Assembly: GCA_037974335.1 (NCBI GenBank)
Contig: CM075760.1
Span: 69,161,418-69,225,417, forward strand
DNA length: 64,000 nt
Reading direction: 5' to 3'
DNA from: Prionace glauca
Taxonomy: Eukaryota; Chordata; Chondrichthyes; Carcharhiniformes; Carcharhinidae
The notes under the pieces are model-generated. The model had not been told where the DNA came from. It did not search any database and was given only the letters and a program-made list of their open reading frames with translations. The position numbers and the translations under genes are program-made. How positions within the stretch are numbered: the first letter of the stretch is position 1; every line of letters begins with the position of its first letter. This document shows positions 29,390 through 40,294 of this stretch, piece by piece.

Positions 29390-29552
29390 AAGTCAGAATT
29401 AGTTAATTTTGAATTCAGTGTTTTTTAAAAAAATTCAGAGAAAACAGAGCTCAACATCACGGGAAATGAACAATTGTGAATAAGGAGCGAGAAAAGTTCT
29501 TTATTTATACATGAAATTTAAACTACAAGAAAACTATTAACTACAATTAATA
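29390..29552. repeat. Partial duplicate of the 27.9-28.14 kb 3' UTR-like segment
   Basis: TCAACATCACGGGAAATGAA and AAAGTTCTTTATTTATACAT also occur at 28045-28140, and the preceding TCAGTGTTTTTTAAA region resembles 27880. The duplicate breaks exactly where the 52-bp satellite begins. Confidence 0.85.
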
Positions 29553-31352
29553 GACTCTCTGTTATTACAGTCTGGGTCTTGTGTCAGTAATCTCTGCCCT
29601 TAACCTCTCTTATTACAATCTGCCTTATGTCATTTATCTCCGCCCTAAACATCCCTCAGTTATTACAATCTGGGCCTTGTAGCAGTAATCTCTGCCCTAA
29701 ACATCCCTCAGTTATTACAATCTGGGCCTTGTAGCAGTAATCTCTGCCCTAAACATCCCTCAATTATTACAATCTGGACTTGTAGCAGTAATCTCTGCCC
29801 TAAACATCCCTCAATTATTACAATCTGGACTTGTAGCAGTAATCTCTGCCCTAAACATCCCTCAGTTATTACAATCTGGGCCTTGTATCAGTAATCTCTG
29901 CCCTAAACATCCCTCAATTATTACAATCTGGACCTTGTAGCAATAATCTCTGCCCTAAACATCCCTCAATTATTACAATCTGGACCTTGTAGCAGTAATC
30001 TCTGCCCTAAACATCCCTCAGTTATTACAACCTGGGCCTTGTATCAGTAATCTCTGCCCTAAACATCCCTCAGTTATTACAATCTGGACCTTGTATCAGT
30101 AATCTCTGCCCGAAACATCCCTCAATTATTACAATCTGATCCTTGTATCAGTAATCTCTGCCCTAAACATCCCTCAGTTATTACAATCTGGGCCTTGTAG
30201 CAGTAATCTCTGCCCTAAACCTCTCTCAGTTATTACAATCTGGGCCTGTAGCAGTAAATCTCTGCCTTTAACCTCTCTTATTACAATCTGCCTAATGTCA
30301 TTTATCTCCGCCCTAAACATCCCTCAGTTATTACAGTCTGGACCTTGTATCAGTAATCTCTGCCCTAAACATCCCTCAGTTATTACAGTCTGGACCTTGT
30401 ATCAGTAATCTCTGCGCTAAACATCCCTCAGTTATTACAATCTGGGCCTTGTAGCAGTAATCTCTGCCCTAAACATCCCTCAGTTATTACAATCTGATCC
30501 TTGTATCAGTAATCTCTGCCCTAAACATCCCTCAGTTATTACAATCTGGGCCTTGTAGCAGTAATCTCTGCCCTAAACCTCTCTCAGTTATTACAATCTG
30601 GGCCTGTAGCAGTAAATCTCTGCCTTTAACCTCTCTTATTACAATCTGCCTAATGTCATTTATCTCCGCCCTAAACATCCCTCAGTTATTACAGTCTGGA
30701 CCTTGTATCAGTAATCTCTGCCCTAAACATCCCTCAGTTATTACAGTCTGGACCTTGTATCAGTAATCTCTGCGCTAAACATCCCTCAGTTATTACAATC
30801 TGGGCCTTGTAGCAGTAATCTCTGCCCTAAACATCCCTCAGTTATTACAATCTGGGCCTTGCAGCAGTAATCTCTGCCCTAAACATCCCTCAGTTATTAC
30901 AATCTGGACCTTGTATCAGTAATCTCTGCCCTAAACATCCCTCAGTTATTACAATCTGGGCCTTGTAGCAGTAATCTCTGCCCTAAACATCCCTCAGTTA
31001 TTACAATCTGGGCCTTGTCGCAGTAATCTCTGCCCTAAACCTCTCTCAGTTATTACAATCTGGGCCTTGTGTCAGTAATCTCTGCCCTTAACCTCTCTTA
31101 TTACAATCTGCCTTATGTCATTTATCTCCACCCTAAACATCCCCCAGTTATTACAGTCTGGACCTTGTATCAGTAATCTCTGCCCTAAACATTCCTCAGT
31201 TATTACAGTCTGGACCTTGGATCAGTAATCTCTGCCCTAAACATCCCTCAGTTATTACAATCTGGGCCTTGTAGCAGTAATCTCTGCCCTAAACCTCTCT
31301 CAGTTATTACAATCTGGGCCTTGTAGCAGTAATCTCTGCCCTAAAGCTCTCT
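29553..31352. repeat. 52-bp satellite, block 1 (about 34 copies)
   Basis: Consensus: TTATTACAATCTGGGCCTTG then TATCAGTAATCTCTGCCCTA then AACCTCTCTCAG. This block mostly has AACATCCCTCAG endings and TAGCAGTAAT. A seven-unit higher-order repeat (~358 bp) is visible from the rare variant CTCTGCGCTAAAC at 30410 and 30769. Each unit has ATTAC and GTAAT as inverted arms 18 bases apart. Confidence 0.97.
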
Positions 31353-31365
31353 CCTAAACCTTCCA

Positions 31366-31500
31366 ATCTTTCAAAAACATTTGGATGAGCGCTCACAACA
31401 TCACAACATTCACAGATATGGGACAAGAGATGGAAAACTGGGTTAGCACAACTTTAGTGGGAGTTACTGTTGGTGCAGACTCGGTGATCAAGCATTGGGC
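31366..31500 (+). mobile_element. LINE 3' remnant
   Basis: TTTGGATGAGCGCTCACAAC, GGGACAAGAGATGGAAAACT and GTTGGTGCAGACTCGGTGA are a diverged CR1-like 3' UTR. Duplicated at about 51341-51475. Confidence 0.6.
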
Positions 31501-31719
31501 GATCAATTTGATGTTTCCAGCTATGCTGCTTACAATGCTGTCTCATTTTTTGTGTCTATGGCAAACTGTGATGTGAAGAATTCAGTTACATTAAATGGTC
31601 AATAAATACATCCAAACTACCTGTATATTTCTGTGTGTGTGTTTACCATGATCTGTTTGAGTGGTGGAGCAGGATCGATGGGTCAAATGGACTAAAACTG
31701 CACAGAATTGAGATTTAAA

Positions 31720-31796
31720 CACTCATGCATGCTGACACACGCACAGAGATACACACACAGACAGACACACACTCATTGACATAGACAGATGCACAC

Positions 31797-31836
<40 letters not shown>

Positions 31837-32265
31837 AAACACAGAGGCACTCACATAGAGACAGAGAGACACACACATATATTCAGAGAGAGACAGAGAC
31901 ACAGTCACAGAGAGACAGACAGACAGACACAACACACACATTCACTCACAGACACAGAGACACACACACAGACACAAACACACAGGGACTCATACAGAGA
32001 GAGAGAGACACACACATGTTCAGAGAGACACAGAGAGACAGACACACACACACATTCACTCACAGACACACACACACCAACAGACACACAGAAACACATG
32101 TTGAAATCCACACACATACAAAAACACACAGACACTCACAGACACACAAGCTCACACACAGAAAGACACACAATCTGTCTCTCACACACACACACAGAAA
32201 TACATGCACACACTTAGAATCTCTTTCTCACACACACAGAAACATAACTACACCGACACTCACAC
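31720..32265. repeat. CA/CACAGA-rich microsatellite, copy 1
   Basis: Long CA runs mixed with CACAGACACA units. Part of the segment duplicated at 51700-52250 (and in related form at 49280-49945). Confidence 0.95.
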
Positions 32266-32399
32266 ACACTCATTCCTATTTCTGTTTTACTCCTCACTGC
32301 CCCCAGCTAGAAAGTACTGGGATCTGAGCTTGAAATGCTGGAACTGATCCTGGGGGAATGAGTGGGGTCTGATAGACACCCAGAGGGTCACTTGTGTGT

Positions 32400-32984
32400 G
32401 AATCATAGAATGGGGACAGCACAGGAGGCCATTCAGCCCATCAATCCAGGATGGGGAGCCTGCAAGAGCAGTTTGACTATTCCCGCTCCCCCCACCCTCT
32501 CCCCGTAACCCTGTCAATATTTTCCCCTCAGCCTCCCATTCAATCTCCTCCTGATGGAATCTCCTTCCCCCTCTGGCTCAGACAGAACATTCCAGATCCC
32601 AGTGCGTTCAAAACATTTCCCCATCACACAGTCCCAGATTCACACAGTGCAGGAGAGACCCCTCGGCCCATCGTGTCCGTACTGACCCGTCAGAACCACC
32701 TAACATCCCCACCCAACCCCATTTCCCAGCACTTGGCCCACAGCCCTGAATGTGATGATGGGCCGAGTGCTCATCCAGGGACTTTTTAAAGGGTGTGAGA
32801 CAACTTGCCTCTACCCCCCCTCCCGGGGAGCACATTCCAGACCCTCCCCACCCTCTGGGTAAAACAATTCTTCCTCACATCCCCCTCAACCTCCTGTCCC
32901 TCACCTTGAACCTGTGTCCCCCTCGCGACTGACCCTTCAACTAAGGAGAGCAGCTGTTCCCGATCCACATTGTTCATGCCTGTC
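32400..32984 (-). mobile_element. CR1-like LINE 3' end, minus strand, copy 1 of 3
   Basis: AGGAGGCCATTCAGCCCATC at its left edge, GAACATTCCAGATCCCAGTG, CACCTTGAACCTGTGTCCCC and AACTAAGGAGAGCAGCTGTT are reverse-complement landmarks of the family's C-terminus and tail. The minus strand contains KNCFTQRVGRVWNVLPGRG. Near-identical copies lie at 50072-50655 and 52386-52971. Confidence 0.8.
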
Positions 32985-34110
32985 CCAGTTATTACAATCT
33001 GGGCCTTGTATCAGTAATCTCTGCCCTAAACCTCTCTCAGTTATTACAATCTGGGCCTTGTATCAGTAATCTCTGCCCTAAACCACTCTCAGTTATTACA
33101 ATCTGGGATTGTATCAGTAATCTCTGCCCTAAACCACTCTCAGTTATTACAATCTGGGCCTTGTATCAGTAATCTCTGTCCTAAACCTCTCTCAGTTATT
33201 ACAGTGTGGGATTGTATCAGTAATCTCTGCCCTAAATCTCTCTCAGTTATTACAATCTGGGCCTTGTATCAGTAATCTCTGCCCTAAACCACTCTCATTT
33301 ATTACAATCTGGGCTTTGTATCAGTAATCTCTGCCCTAAACCACTCTCAGTTATTACAATCTGGGCCTTGTATCAGTAATCTCTGCCCTAAACCTCTCTC
33401 AGTTATTATAATCTGGGCCTTGTAGCAATAATCATGCCCTAAACCTCTCTTAGTTATTACAATCTGGGCCTTGTATCAGTAATCTCTGCCCTAAACCTTT
33501 CTCAGTTATTACAGTGTGGGATTGTATCAGTAATCTCTGCCCTAAACCACTCTCAGTTATTACAATCTGGGCCTTGTATCAGTAATCTCTGCCCTAAACC
33601 ACTCTCAGTTATTACAATCTGGGCCTTGTATCAGTAATCTCTGCCCTAAACCTCTCTCATTTATTACAATCTGGGCCTTGTATCAGTAATCCCTGCCCTA
33701 AACCACTCTCAGTTATTACAATCTGGGCCTTGTATCAGTAATCCCTGCCCTAAACCACTCTCAGTTATTACAATCTGGGCCTTGTATCAGTAATCCCTGC
33801 CCTAAACCTCTCTCAGTTATTACAATCTGGGCCTTGTATCAGTAATCTCTGCCCTAAACCACTCTCAGTTATTACAATCTGGGTCTTGTATCAGTAATCT
33901 CTGCCCTAAACCTCTCTCAGTTATTACAATCTGGGCCTTGTATCAGTAATCTCTGCCCTAAACCTCTCTCAGTTATTACAATCTGGGCCTTGTATCAATA
34001 ATCTCTGCCCTAAACCACTCTCAGTTATTACAATCTGGGCCTTGTGTCAGTAATCTCTGCCCTAAACCACTCTCCGTTATTACAATCTGGGCCTTGTATC
34101 AGTAATCCGG
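32985..34110. repeat. 52-bp satellite, block 2
   Basis: About 21 copies, mostly of the CTTGTATCAGTAAT and AAACCACTCTCAG or AAACCTCTCTCAG subtypes, unlike block 1. It ends inside a SINE head fragment. Confidence 0.97.
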
Positions 34111-34385
34111 GTCCCTGGTGCTGTGAGGCAGCAGTGCTAACCCCTGTGCCACCGTGCTGTACAGAGGAAGAGGAGGATTCACCCCAGTTCCCACATTCAA
34201 TGATATCACGGCCGCTCTGTGATCGAATTCTGTATCACTTTGCACCTTTGGCTAAGAAAAATCCCTCAACCTCAGATTTAAACAGCAACTGAGCATCGAT
34301 TGCCGTTTGCAGAAGATTGTTCCAAACTAATATCACCCCCGGTGTGGCAAAGTGTTTCTTCATTTCACTCCTGAATGTCTAAAAT
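34108..34385 (-). mobile_element. SINE head plus CR1 fragment
   Basis: GGTCCCTGGTGCTGTGAGGC to CTGTGCCACCGTGCTG is a reversed SINE head. AAGATTGTTCCAAACTAATA and GTGTTTCTTCATTTCACTCC are a reversed CR1 C-terminal scrap. Duplicated at 54815-55090. Confidence 0.65.
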
Positions 34386-34850
34386 ACTAAACATTGTCTC
34401 AAATCCAATGTCCCCCCAAGTCCTGGACTCCCCCCCCCCCAATCTGGTCTTATTGGAGTCGGATGCCGTGTTTGGGAGCGACACGGGATTGGGAAGGACT
34501 GTTCATGCGGAGGATACACACCAGGAATCTGTCCCAGAATCAGAACAGAGCCGGGAGAATCAAACACGGAAAGCGGGGTTGGATTTGTGAGCCTCGGAAA
34601 GCTTTAGTGTTTGGTCAGAATGTTAACAGGGTGAAGTTTGGAGCCTCTGGGGTGACAGTTGTCCCAATACAGATTCTATCTTATTGGAACATTAAGGTAC
34701 CGAGTGTCCTGAGCTCAGCAGCATTTACAAACCATCATCTGCAGAAAGCTTGCTGTTTAAATTGGATCAATCCAGCTCTTTGGAAATGTGTCTTATTTAA
34801 GAAAGTGACAAACTAATTTCAGAGAGGGAGAGAGATCCAGAGACAGAGAG
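34386..34850. other. Unique-looking segment, duplicated at 55091-55560
   Basis: No recognisable domain in its short frames. The 140-aa and 147-aa frames of the two copies are the same sequence through duplication, so their conservation is no evidence for coding. Confidence 0.45.
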
Positions 34851-35006
34851 AGACAGAAACAGGATGGGATTGTGCTGTGCGTGTTACAGAGCTGACACTG
34901 AGACACACACCAGATGGACAGTCACAGACCAGAGTGAACCGTTCTCTGTAACCTGCAGTGTCCCGGACATGGACAGACGCTGACACTCAGACACACACAC
35001 ACAACA

Positions 35007-35160
35007 ACAACTTGCATTTATGTAGCACCTTGAACAGAATTGTCCCTGAGATGCTTCACAGGAACCAGGAGTGAAAAATTGAGTCACGGGCGAGTTTAGG
35101 GACAGACGCCCCACAGATTTGGTGAAAAGTGATTGGTTTTAGGAATGATCCTAATGGGGG
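35007..35160. repeat. Dispersed elasmobranch repeat
   Basis: ACAACAACTTGCATTTATGT, AGCACCTTGAACAGAATTGT and TGCTTCACAGGAACC start an element I know as common in sharks. Also at about 47025, 55725 and 20371. Confidence 0.65.
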
Positions 35161-35164
35161 AAAG

Positions 35165-35885
35165 GGAGGTATTAAGCGGCAAATGTGAGGTTCTCCACTT
35201 TGGGAGCAGAAAGGGGGAGGCGGATTACTGTCTGAATGGCCATAAATGAGGAGCGGGGAATGTACAAGGAGACCTGGGTGTCCCTCACACACCAATCGCT
35301 GGAGGCAAGCGCGCAGGGGCAGGAGGCAGGAGAAAAGGCCAATGGGATGTTGGCCCCCATAGCGAGAGGATTGGAGAACAGGAAGAGGGTCTTGCTGCAA
35401 TTAGACAGGGCCTTGGTGAGACCACAGCCCGAATATTGTGGACAGTTTGGCTCTCTGTATCTGAGGAAGGATGTTCTTGCTCCAGAGGGAGCCCGGAGAA
35501 GGTTTCCCAGACGGATCCCTGGGATGGAGGGACTGACGAATGAGGAGAGATTGAGTGGGTTGGGATTGTATTCACTGGAGATCAGAAGAATGAGGGGGCG
35601 AACTCATCGAAATCAATAAAATTCTAACAGGACCAGACAGGGGTAGGTGCCAGAAGGATGATCCCGGTGGTGGGGGTGTCCAGAACCAGGGCTCACAGTC
35701 TGAGGATACAGGGGAGACGGTTTAGGACAGAGATGAGGAGAAATCTCTTCACCCAGAGAGGGGTCAGCCTGTGGAATTCACCAACACAGAAAGTAGTTGA
35801 GGACAAAACATTGAATGTTTCCGAGGGGCTGTTAGATACAGCACTTGGGGCAAAGGGAATAAAGGATAAGGGGCAAGGTTCACTT
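35165..35885 (+). mobile_element. CR1-clade LINE C-terminal fragment, copy 1 of 3
   Basis: It encodes EKANGMLAPIARGLENRKRV, LVRPQPEYCGQFGSLYLRKD, RRRFPRRIPGMEGL and NEERLSGLGLYSLE. A frameshift near 35600 follows, then RNLFTQRGVSLWNSP. Copies 2 and 3 (47194-47905, 55889-56600) share a small indel at the frameshift that this copy lacks, so they are closer to each other. Confidence 0.85.
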
Positions 35886-35889
35886 TCCT

Positions 35890-36115
35890 GGCTAATCCCC
35901 CCTAACCTACACATCCCCTGACACTCAGGGACAATTTAGCACGGCCAGTTCACCGAACCTGCACATCTGGGGACTGAGGGAGGAAACCGGAGCACCCGGA
36001 GGAAACCCACGCAGACACGGGGAGAATCTCCGTACAGACAGTGACCCAGGGCTGGGATTGAATCCCGGTCCTTGGCGCTGGGAGGCAGCAGTGCCAACCA
36101 CTGTGCCAACGCATG
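35890..36115 (-). mobile_element. SINE, minus strand, copy 1 of 3
   Basis: Reverse complement of the common SINE, from the tail (CATCCCCTGACACTCAGGGA, TTTAGCACGGCC) to the head (GGGAGGCAGCAGTGCCAACC). Copies at 47918-48144 and 56613-56839. Confidence 0.85.
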
Positions 36116-37240
36116 CTCATCAAACACTTCCAACCCAAATACAGGACACAGAGTAAAATTCCCTCTGCTCTGTCCAGGGAATTTTTCATTGCAGATTTTT
36201 AGATTTATTTTAAGGAGAGAACAAACAGAACTCAAATTGTTCAGCATCCCAGTGTGAACTCGTGTTTAATTCAACCAGGATCTCAGCTCCTCAGATTGCA
36301 ACATGGAGTTGAAGCTGTGAATACAGATGTGTCTCTCTCTGTCTCAGAGTTTGTGTATTCTGTCTCTCACTCACTTTGAAACTTATCTGAAGAATTTGAA
36401 CGATGAACGTTGCTTTAATCCCTCCTGACTCTAAGCACATGGAACTGGGGAATCTTCAAAGCCGACAGTCTCATGTAATTAACACCAAACTGCATCTTTA
36501 TTCCCCCATCCATTTCCTATCTCTGAATAGATCCCACACATTTCCAGAATGCAGGAAGCTCTCAATGGAAACTGCTTCCAATGATTCCCCGATACAATTG
36601 TTCACACTTGCCTGGAAACTACATCCCACTGACATTCCCCAAAGCAGCCACAGAAAAGGGACGGGTTATTTTAAACATTGAACCTGAACTCACTGAGTTT
36701 ACAATTCACTCACATTGTACAGAAATGCTGATCCTGTTTTGATGAGAGTGATCAGATTAACTCTGGAACATGAAGGCAGCCTCCGGACTGAGATGACCCA
36801 CATTTATAACAATTCCACAATATCAGAGACATTGCTGTGTGTATTGTGTGAATCCAGCTGTGAAATATCCGAACATTTGGAGCTTCCACTGTTTCTGTCT
36901 TTTCATCATTTAGTAAAGTACGTTGTTCTATCCCTTTTCAATCTAAGTTGTGTCAATTTACATTTCCCAGCTCTGAAACCTCTCCACCAGTTTTGTCCAT
37001 TTACTAAACATGAAAAACTCTTTGCAATTTGATATTTCCAGCGTCACTGCTTACAATGCTGACTCATTTTTTGTATCTATGGCAAACCAGGATGTGTAGC
37101 ATTCAGTCACATTAACAGGTCAATAAATACATCCAAACTACCTGTATATTTCTCTGTGTGTGTTTACCATGATCTGTTTGAGTGGGGGAGCAGGATCAAT
37201 GGGGCAAATGGCCTGAAACTGAACATAATTCAGATTTAAA
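36116..37240. other. Non-repetitive 1.1-kb segment present three times
   Basis: Moderately AT-rich with open frames of 92 and 105 aa. Copies at 48145-49262 and 56840-57962 are almost identical, so open frames persist without selection. I find no domain, splice pattern or RNA fold that identifies it. Confidence 0.5.
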
Positions 37241-37244
37241 CACT

Positions 37245-37252
37245 CATACATG

Positions 37253-37291
<39 letters not shown>

Positions 37292-37626
37292 ACACACACA
37301 CAGAAGCACTCACATAGTGCCAGAGAGAGACACACACATTCACAGAAACACACACACACCCAGACACGGACAGACAGACACACACACTCATTGACACAGA
37401 GACAGATGCACACACACACAAACACAGAGGCACTCACATAGAGATATATTCAGAGAGACGCACAGACACAGATACACACTCACACACCCAGACACAGAGA
37501 GACAGACAGACATACACACGCACACACACGCGCACACACACTCACAGGCACACAGAAACACATGTTGAAAGACAGACACACACGTACAGAAACACACAAG
37601 CTCACAGACACTGAAAGGCACACAAC

Positions 37627-37680
<54 letters not shown>
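37245..37680. repeat. CA-rich microsatellite with terminal CT/CA runs
   Basis: CACACA tracts with CACAGACACA units. It ends in a CTCTCT run followed by a CA run. Copy at 57966-58400. Confidence 0.95.
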
Positions 37681-37681
<1 letters not shown>

Positions 37682-38505
37682 TTTGCCCTAAACCTCTCTC
37701 AGTTATTACAATCTGGGCCTTGTATCGGTAATTTCTGTCCTAAACCTCTCTCGGTTATTACAATCTGGGATAGTATCAGTAATCTCTCCCCTAAACCTCT
37801 TTCAGTTATTACAATCTGGGCTAGTATCAGTAATCTCTGCCCTAAACCTCTCTCCGTTATTACAATCTGGGGCTTGTATCAGTAATCTCTGCCCTAAACC
37901 TCTCTCAGTTATTACAATCTGGGATAGTATCAGTAATCTCTGCCCTAAACCTCTCTCAGTTATTACAATCTGGGCCTTGTATCAGTAATCTCTGCCCTAA
38001 ACCTCTCTCAGTTATTACATCTGGGCCTTGTATTAATAATCTTTGTCCTGAACCACTCCCAGTTATTACAATCTGGGATAGTATCAGTAATCTCTGCCCT
38101 AAACCTCTCCCAGTTATTACAATCTGGGCCTTGTATCAGTGATCTCTGCCCTAAATGTCTCTCAATTACAATCTAGGTGTGGAATCAGTAATCTCTGCCC
38201 TAAACCACTCTCACTTATTACAATCGGGGCCTTGTATCAGTAATCTCTGCCCTAAACCACTCTCACTTATTACAATCTGGGCCTTGTATCAGTAATCCCT
38301 GCCCTAAACCTCTCTCAGTTATTACAATCTGGGCCTTGTATCAGTAATCTCTGCCCTAAACCACTCTCAGTTATTACAATCTGGGCCTTGTATCAGTAAT
38401 CTCTGCCCTAAACCTCTCACAGTTATTACAATCTGGGCCTTGTATCAGTAATCTCTGCCCTAAACCTCTCTCAGTGATTACAATCTGGGATAGTATGAGG
38501 AATCT
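37681..38505. repeat. 52-bp satellite, block 3
   Basis: About 16 copies, including GGGATAGTATCAGTAAT variants. Nearly the same block lies at 58400-59384, which carries about three extra units near 59190-59340. Confidence 0.96.
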
Positions 38506-38937
38506 CTGCCCTGAATGGCCTCTCCCTGCTCCGGGATTCTGGGCTTCTCCCAGTTTCCAGGATTCGGAGTGTGGGAAACAATCCCTTTCACTCGATGTGA
38601 ATCCGTGGGACAAGAATAAATCAAATCCCAATCCCAATCCCCTTTGTCACTGTTTCAGCAAATATTCCCAGGGTCAGTGGGAGTTCGCTCCAGATTCAAG
38701 TTCCCTCCCTGGATACGAACATCCGGATTAGGAAGAGGAGGAGGCCATTCGGCCCCCAACCTGCTCCACCATTCAATAAGATCACATCTGATTGGACTGT
38801 AACCTCCACTCTACATTCCTGCCCCCCCCCCCCCCCCCCCGGCCTTGTTCATCATCAATCTATCAAACTCTGGGGGGGAAATACTCCAAACCTGGGCTTA
38901 CACTGCCTTTTTCACCTCTCCCCCATCCAACTGGAGA
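38506..38937 (-). mobile_element. Spacer with reversed CR1 tail and poly-C tract
   Basis: GGAGGAGGCCATTCGGCCCC and ACCATTCAATAAGATCACAT are the reversed tail of a CR1-type LINE, interrupted by a 19-base C run (38822-38840). The rest is unrecognised. Copy at 59385-59817 with a 17-base C run. Confidence 0.65.
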
Positions 38938-40294
38938 GGGTTACACAGAGAGACAGGATAGAGAGAGAGAGAGTAACAGACAGAGAGAGAGAGACAGGAT
39001 AGAGAGAGGGAGTAACAGACAGAGAGAGAGAGACAGGATAGAGAGAGGGAGTAACAGAGAGAGAGAGAGAGAGACAGGATAGAGAGAGGGAGTAACAGAC
39101 AGAGAGAGAGAGACAGGATAGAGAGAGGGAGTAACAGACAGAGAGAGAGAGACAGGATAGAGAGAGGGAGTAACAGACAGAGAGAGAGAGAGACAGGATA
39201 GAGAGAGGGAGTAACAGAGAGAGAGAGACAGGATAGAGAGAGGGAGTAACAGACAGAGAGAGAGAGACAGGATAGAGAGAGGGAGTAACAGAGAGAGAGA
39301 GAGAGACAGGATAGAGAGAGAGAGAGTAACAGACAGAGAGAGAGAGACAGGATAGAGAGAGGGAGTAACAGAGAGAGAGAGAGAGACAGGATAGAGAGAG
39401 AGGGAGTAACAGACAGAGAGAGAGAGACAGGATAGAGAGAGGGAGTAACAGAGAGAGAGAGAGAGACAGGATAGAGAGAGGGAGTAACAGACAGAGAGAG
39501 AGAGACAGGATAGAGAGAGGGAGTAACAGACAGAGAGAGAGAGACAGGATAGAGAGAGGGAGTAACAGACAGAGAGAGAGAGACAGGATAGAGAGAGGGA
39601 GTAACAGACAGAGAGAGAGAGACAGGATAGAGAGAGGGAGTAACAGACAGAGAGAGAGAGACAGGATAGAGAGAGAGAAAGTAACAGAGAGAGAGTGACA
39701 GGATAGAGAGAGAGAGGGTAACAGAGAGAGAGTAACAGAGAGAGAGAGTAACAGACAAAGAGAGTAACAGAGAGTAACAGAGAGAGAGTGAGACAGGATA
39801 GAGACAGAGAGGGTAACAGAGAGAGAGAGTAAAAGAGAGAGAGAGACAGGATAGAGAGAGGGAGTAACAGACAGAGAGAGACAGGATAGAGAGAGGGATT
39901 AACAGAGAGAGAGATTAACAGACAGAGAGAGTAACAGAGAGAGACAGGATAGAGAGAGAGAGAGAGTAACAGTGAGAGAGTGTAACAGAGAGAGAGAGAG
40001 ACAGGACAGAGAGAGAGAGACAGGACACAGAGAGAGAGTAACAGAGACAGAGACAGGATAGAGAGAGAGAGTGTCACAGAGAGAGACACACAGGATAGAG
40101 AGACAAACAGAGACAGATAGACAGGATATGGAGAGAGAGTGTAACATAGAGAGAAAGAGTAATAGAGAGAGAGAGACAGGATAGAGAGGGAGTGTGTAAC
40201 AGAGAGAGAGAGAGTAACAGAGAGAGAGAGACAGGATAGAGAGGGAGAGTAACAGAGAGAGAGAGAGTAACAGACAGGATAGAGAGAGAGTGTG

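Larger units (their letters stand above)
31325..38937. repeat. Segmental duplication, copy A (partner 51300-59817)
   Basis: Apart from satellite copy number and the middle section, the order of landmarks is the same in both: LINE remnant, CA tract, CR1 tail, 52-bp block, SINE/CR1 scrap, CR1 fragment, SINE, 1.1-kb segment, CA tract, 52-bp block, poly-C, purine satellite. Differences are only occasional substitutions, so the event is recent. Confidence 0.93.

Noticed and set aside
28636-29390. 239-codon Arg/Asp/Thr frame and Cys/Val/Ser minus-strand frames
   Set aside because: Translated CAGAGA microsatellite.
29553-31352. Possible CRISPR-like direct repeats
   Set aside because: The 52-bp units are contiguous with no unique spacers, and the genome is clearly vertebrate.
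31723-32327. His/Thr-rich and Cys/Val-rich frames in CA tracts (also at 37.2, 49.4, 51.7 and 58 kb)
   Set aside because: Translated CA microsatellites.
34850-34990. Possible immune-receptor exon (reading SEPFSVTCSVPDMD on the plus strand, three copies)
   Set aside because: Stops lie close on both sides, no splice sites fit, and all copies are the same duplicated sequence.
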